In this document: piece by piece, positions 61,704 to 64,000 of the stretch
How the letters are laid out: each line of letters starts with the position of its first letter
How positions within the stretch are numbered: position 1 is the stretch's first letter
DNA from: Shewanella sp. Choline-02u-19
GTDB lineage: Bacteria; Pseudomonadota; Gammaproteobacteria; Enterobacterales; Shewanellaceae
Reading direction: 5' to 3'
Length of the DNA: 64,000 nucleotides
NCBI RefSeq assembly: GCF_002836205.1
Contig: NZ_PJBE01000012.1
Coordinates: forward strand, 744,001 to 808,000
Program-made: the position numbers and the translations under genes
The notes under the pieces: generated by a model
What the model saw: only the letters and a program-made list of their open reading frames with translations
Databases searched by the model: none
What the model was told of the DNA's origin: nothing

Positions 61704-63047
61704 ATGGGGCATAAAGTGCAAAATAATCAAATGAGTATTGCAGATACGTTAGGGTTGGGTTTCATGACCTTCGCGTTCTTTTTAGGGGCGGGAAATCTTA
61801 TCTTCCCTCCGTTAGCGGGTTTTTTGGCTGGCGAAAATATGACCTTAGCCATGTTTGGCTTTCTTGTCACCGCAGTCGGACTGCCTCTTATTACGCTGAT
61901 TGCTGTTGCTAAAGCCAACGGTAAAATTATGAGCTTATTACCTCCCATTGCTGCCACCGCACTTGCCGTCGCTATTTTTATCATTATAGGCCCTGCTTTC
62001 GCCGCGCCAAGAACCGGTTTAGTTGCTTTTGAAGTTGGTTTTAAACCTTTCTTAGACAATGCCGAAGCGACCTTTATGATTGCTGGTATTACCCTAAACG
62101 TCGCGCAACTTCTTTACACATTAATGTTCTTCAGTATTTCCATGGTATTTGCACTGTACCCAGGAAAACTGCTGGATAATGTCGGCAAGGTATTAACGCC
62201 TATCCTTATATTGTTGCTTGTCGGTTTAGCGGCCTCGGTTATCTTTTTACCAGGAAGTCCGGTTGCTGCTGCTGTCGGTGAGTACCAAACTCACCCGTTA
62301 ACGAAGGGCGTATTGGAAGGCTATAACACCATGGATACCTTGGCGTCGCTGATCTTTGGTATTTTAATTATCGATATTCTGCGTAAGAAAGGGATAACAG
62401 ATCCTAAAGCGCAGACGGGCTACTTAATTAAAGCCGCTCTCATTGCTGCAGGTGGCTTAGCGTTTGTTTATATAGCTTTATTCTATTTGGGCGCTACCGC
62501 GGGCGATTTAGCGGCGGGTGCTGAAAATGGCGGGGTAATTTTAACTAACTATGTGACTCATGAGTTTGGTACAACGGGCTTAGTGCTATTGTCCACGGTT
62601 GTGACATTGGCCTGTTTAACCACCGCTGTTGGACTGATTAGTGCTTGTAGCGAATTTTTTAATGAGTTATTACCTAAGATCTCATACCGCCGTTTTGTGG
62701 TTATTTTGAGCGTGATTTGCGCGACGATTGCTAACGTCGGGCTGGCACAGCTTATTAGTATTAGCATCCCAGTATTGATGACGGTTTACCCCGTCGCAAT
62801 TGCTTTAGTGGCGGTCACCTTCTTAACCGAACGTTTTGCTAAACCTGAAGCGGCTCATCGAATCGTGCTTAGCGTTGCGCTTTTCTTCGGTATTATCGAT
62901 GGTATTAAAGCGGCAGGTGTTGATGTTAGTGCGTTTAACTTTATGCCTTTGCATACTGAAGGTATGGCTTGGTTATTACCTACTGCAATGACGATATTTG
63001 CCTGTTTGATGATGAAGAAAGAGCAAGCAGCAGTGGCTGTAAGCTAA
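61704..63047 (+). CDS. brnQ: Branched-chain amino acid transporter BrnQ
   Basis: A 447-residue carrier with about twelve membrane segments. LGFMTFAFFLGAGNLIFPPLAG is the first membrane motif of the LIVCS family; VGLPLITLIAVAK, IGPAFAAPRTGLVAFEVG and ACLTTAVGLISACSEFF follow. It takes up leucine, isoleucine and valine with sodium or protons. The ATG at 61704 was used; GTG at 61716 with GGGG 7 bp before it is a plausible alternative. A terminator follows. Confidence 0.94.
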   Translation: MGHKVQNNQMSIADTLGLGFMTFAFFLGAGNLIFPPLAGFLAGENMTLAMFGFLVTAVGLPLITLIAVAKANGKIMSLLPPIAATALAVAIFIIIGPAFAAPRTGLVAFEVGFKPFLDNAEATFMIAGITLNVAQLLYTLMFFSISMVFALYPGKLLDNVGKVLTPILILLLVGLAASVIFLPGSPVAAAVGEYQTHPLTKGVLEGYNTMDTLASLIFGILIIDILRKKGITDPKAQTGYLIKAALIAAGGLAFVYIALFYLGATAGDLAAGAENGGVILTNYVTHEFGTTGLVLLSTVVTLACLTTAVGLISACSEFFNELLPKISYRRFVVILSVICATIANVGLAQLISISIPVLMTVYPVAIALVAVTFLTERFAKPEAAHRIVLSVALFFGIIDGIKAAGVDVSAFNFMPLHTEGMAWLLPTAMTIFACLMMKKEQAAVAVS

Positions 63048-63105
63048 ATCATTAACGGTAGTCTGCTTGAGTGAGATGACAAACACAGGCTTGATATCAT
63101 AAGAT

Positions 63106-63141
63106 AACGGCGATGAATTATTAGTTCATCGCCGTTTTTTT
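63106..63141 (+). terminator. Intrinsic terminator of brnQ
   Basis: AACGGCGATGAA and TTCATCGCCGTT with a 7-nt loop, followed by TTTTTT. It is 59 bp after the stop. Confidence 0.93.
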
Positions 63142-63173
63142 ATCTAATCGCAACATAATCTAAGAGAGTTTGG

Positions 63174-64000
63174 GTGCCAGCTGACTACATCCCCGATCCC
63201 GTAATCGATCTTTTCCTTGACCACTTGTGGTCAACCAAAGGCTTAAGTGACAATACGTTGGACGCTTACCGAACCGATTTGCGCCATTTTGACCGCTATG
63301 TTCAGCTTCATGCTGGAGATCTTATTGGCAGCGGTCAGCTCGATGTGCGTGACTACCTTGCTGTCCGTTTTGATAAAGGATTCGCTAAAAGTAGTAGCGC
63401 GCGGATGATGAGTAGTCTGCGAGGATTTTATGGTTATCTGGTGATCAACAAACAGATAAGTAGTGATCCGATGGCGCTGCTAGAATCTCCCAAGTTAGCG
63501 CGTAAACTGCCGGATTCTTTGAGTGAAGATGATATCGATCGATTATTATCGGAACCCAATGAAGAAGATCCAATTGAGTGCCGTGACAAAGCGATGCTTG
63601 AACTTTTGTACGCCACGGGACTGCGCGTGTCTGAATTGGTTGGATTAACTATGGAGCAAATTAGTCTGCGTCAAGGGCTGGTGCGCATTGTGGGTAAAGG
63701 GGGCAAAGAGCGCTTAGTGCCTTTGGGCGAATTAGCCGTCACAGAGGTTGAAAGCTATCTAAAATATGCCAGAACCGAGTTGCTTAAAGGTAAACAAAGT
63801 GATGTGCTGTTCCCGTCTAAGCGGGCGCAACAGATGACACGGCAAACGTTTTGGCATCGAATTAAGCTTTATGCATTAAGGGCTAACATCGCCACGGCTA
63901 TCTCACCACATACTCTAAGGCATGCCTTTGCCACTCATTTACTCAATCATGGTGCGGATTTAAGAGTGGTACAGTTACTCCTAGGTCATAGTGATCTATC
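63174..64000 (+). CDS. xerD: Tyrosine recombinase XerD, 3-prime end outside window
   Basis: At least 275 residues from GTG 63174 (VPADYIPDPVIDLFLDHLW), open to the window edge. YATGLRVSELVGL holds the first catalytic arginine, VGKGGKERLVPLG the lysine hairpin, and SPHTLRHAFATHLLNHGADLRVVQLLLGHSDL the HxxR and the last part before the nucleophile tyrosine, which is beyond the edge. Length and pattern match XerD, which with XerC resolves chromosome dimers at dif. It has no IntI-specific insert, so it is not the integron integrase. AAGAGAG precedes the start. Confidence 0.93.
   Translation, partial: MPADYIPDPVIDLFLDHLWSTKGLSDNTLDAYRTDLRHFDRYVQLHAGDLIGSGQLDVRDYLAVRFDKGFAKSSSARMMSSLRGFYGYLVINKQISSDPMALLESPKLARKLPDSLSEDDIDRLLSEPNEEDPIECRDKAMLELLYATGLRVSELVGLTMEQISLRQGLVRIVGKGGKERLVPLGELAVTEVESYLKYARTELLKGKQSDVLFPSKRAQQMTRQTFWHRIKLYALRANIATAISPHTLRHAFATHLLNHGADLRVVQLLLGHSDL

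Noticed and set aside
63174..64000. Integron integrase for the cassette arrays
   Set aside because: The sequence reads as XerD along its length without the IntI insert and is far from both arrays.
1..64000. tRNA, rRNA or riboswitch genes
   Set aside because: None was recognised by eye. A tRNAscan or Rfam search would be needed to exclude small RNAs.

Overview
The window looks like a chromosomal segment of a marine gammaproteobacterium, most likely a Shewanella species. Evidence is the tkt-epd-pgk-fba glycolytic cluster next to metK, srmB beside trmN6, the sdaC-sdaA pair, a TAXI-type TRAP transporter, c-di-GMP proteins with a CSS-motif sensor, and protein sequences close to E. coli and Vibrio orthologues. 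This placement comes from reading the proteins, not from a database search.

Layout. 1-5.2 kb: the end of a nitroreductase gene, then a nitric oxide detoxification locus (hmp, nnrS and a small membrane protein on the minus strand; norR divergent). The divergent region holds two exact GT-N7-AC NorR boxes and a sigma-54 promoter. 5.2-8 kb: cupin, zinc-ribbon and U32/RlhA-type genes. 8-13 kb: an accessory island made of hairpin-rich repeats, a conserved leader and six integron-type gene cassettes, each followed by an attC site. 13.2-35.1 kb: mostly core genes (PH-domain protein, AAA ATPase, M19-like protein, TAXI TRAP transporter, csdE/csdA with a 64-bp minisatellite between them, tas, a MarR-GNAT fusion, yjjX, sdaC-sdaA, an EAL protein, GNATs, a DAACS symporter, an HslJ-like lipoprotein and a degenerate GGDEF protein). 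35.1-39 kb: a second accessory island with the same repeats, the same leader and two more cassettes. 38.9-64 kb: core genes (GNAT, metK, tkt-epd-pgk-fba, DUF481 protein, a ToxR-like regulator with a membrane partner, a second degenerate GGDEF protein, a TatD-linked radical SAM protein, an RND efflux pair, srmB, trmN6, brnQ and the first part of xerD).

The most interesting part is the pair of cassette arrays. No integron integrase is in the window, so both are integrase-less attC clusters (CALIN-like). Every one of the eight cassettes proves itself: the first 10 or so bases after the upstream recombination point are the reverse complement of the first bases of that cassette's own attC. Both arrays sit behind a nearly identical leader of about 370 bp and in front of a related right flank, about 25 kb apart. 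Around them lie modular repeats built of short hairpins whose arms vary by compensating base changes while the loops stay similar. The cassette genes encode small membrane proteins, a PsiE-like protein, a DUF2019-like protein, a zinc-ribbon coiled-coil protein, a small lipoprotein and proteins of unknown function.
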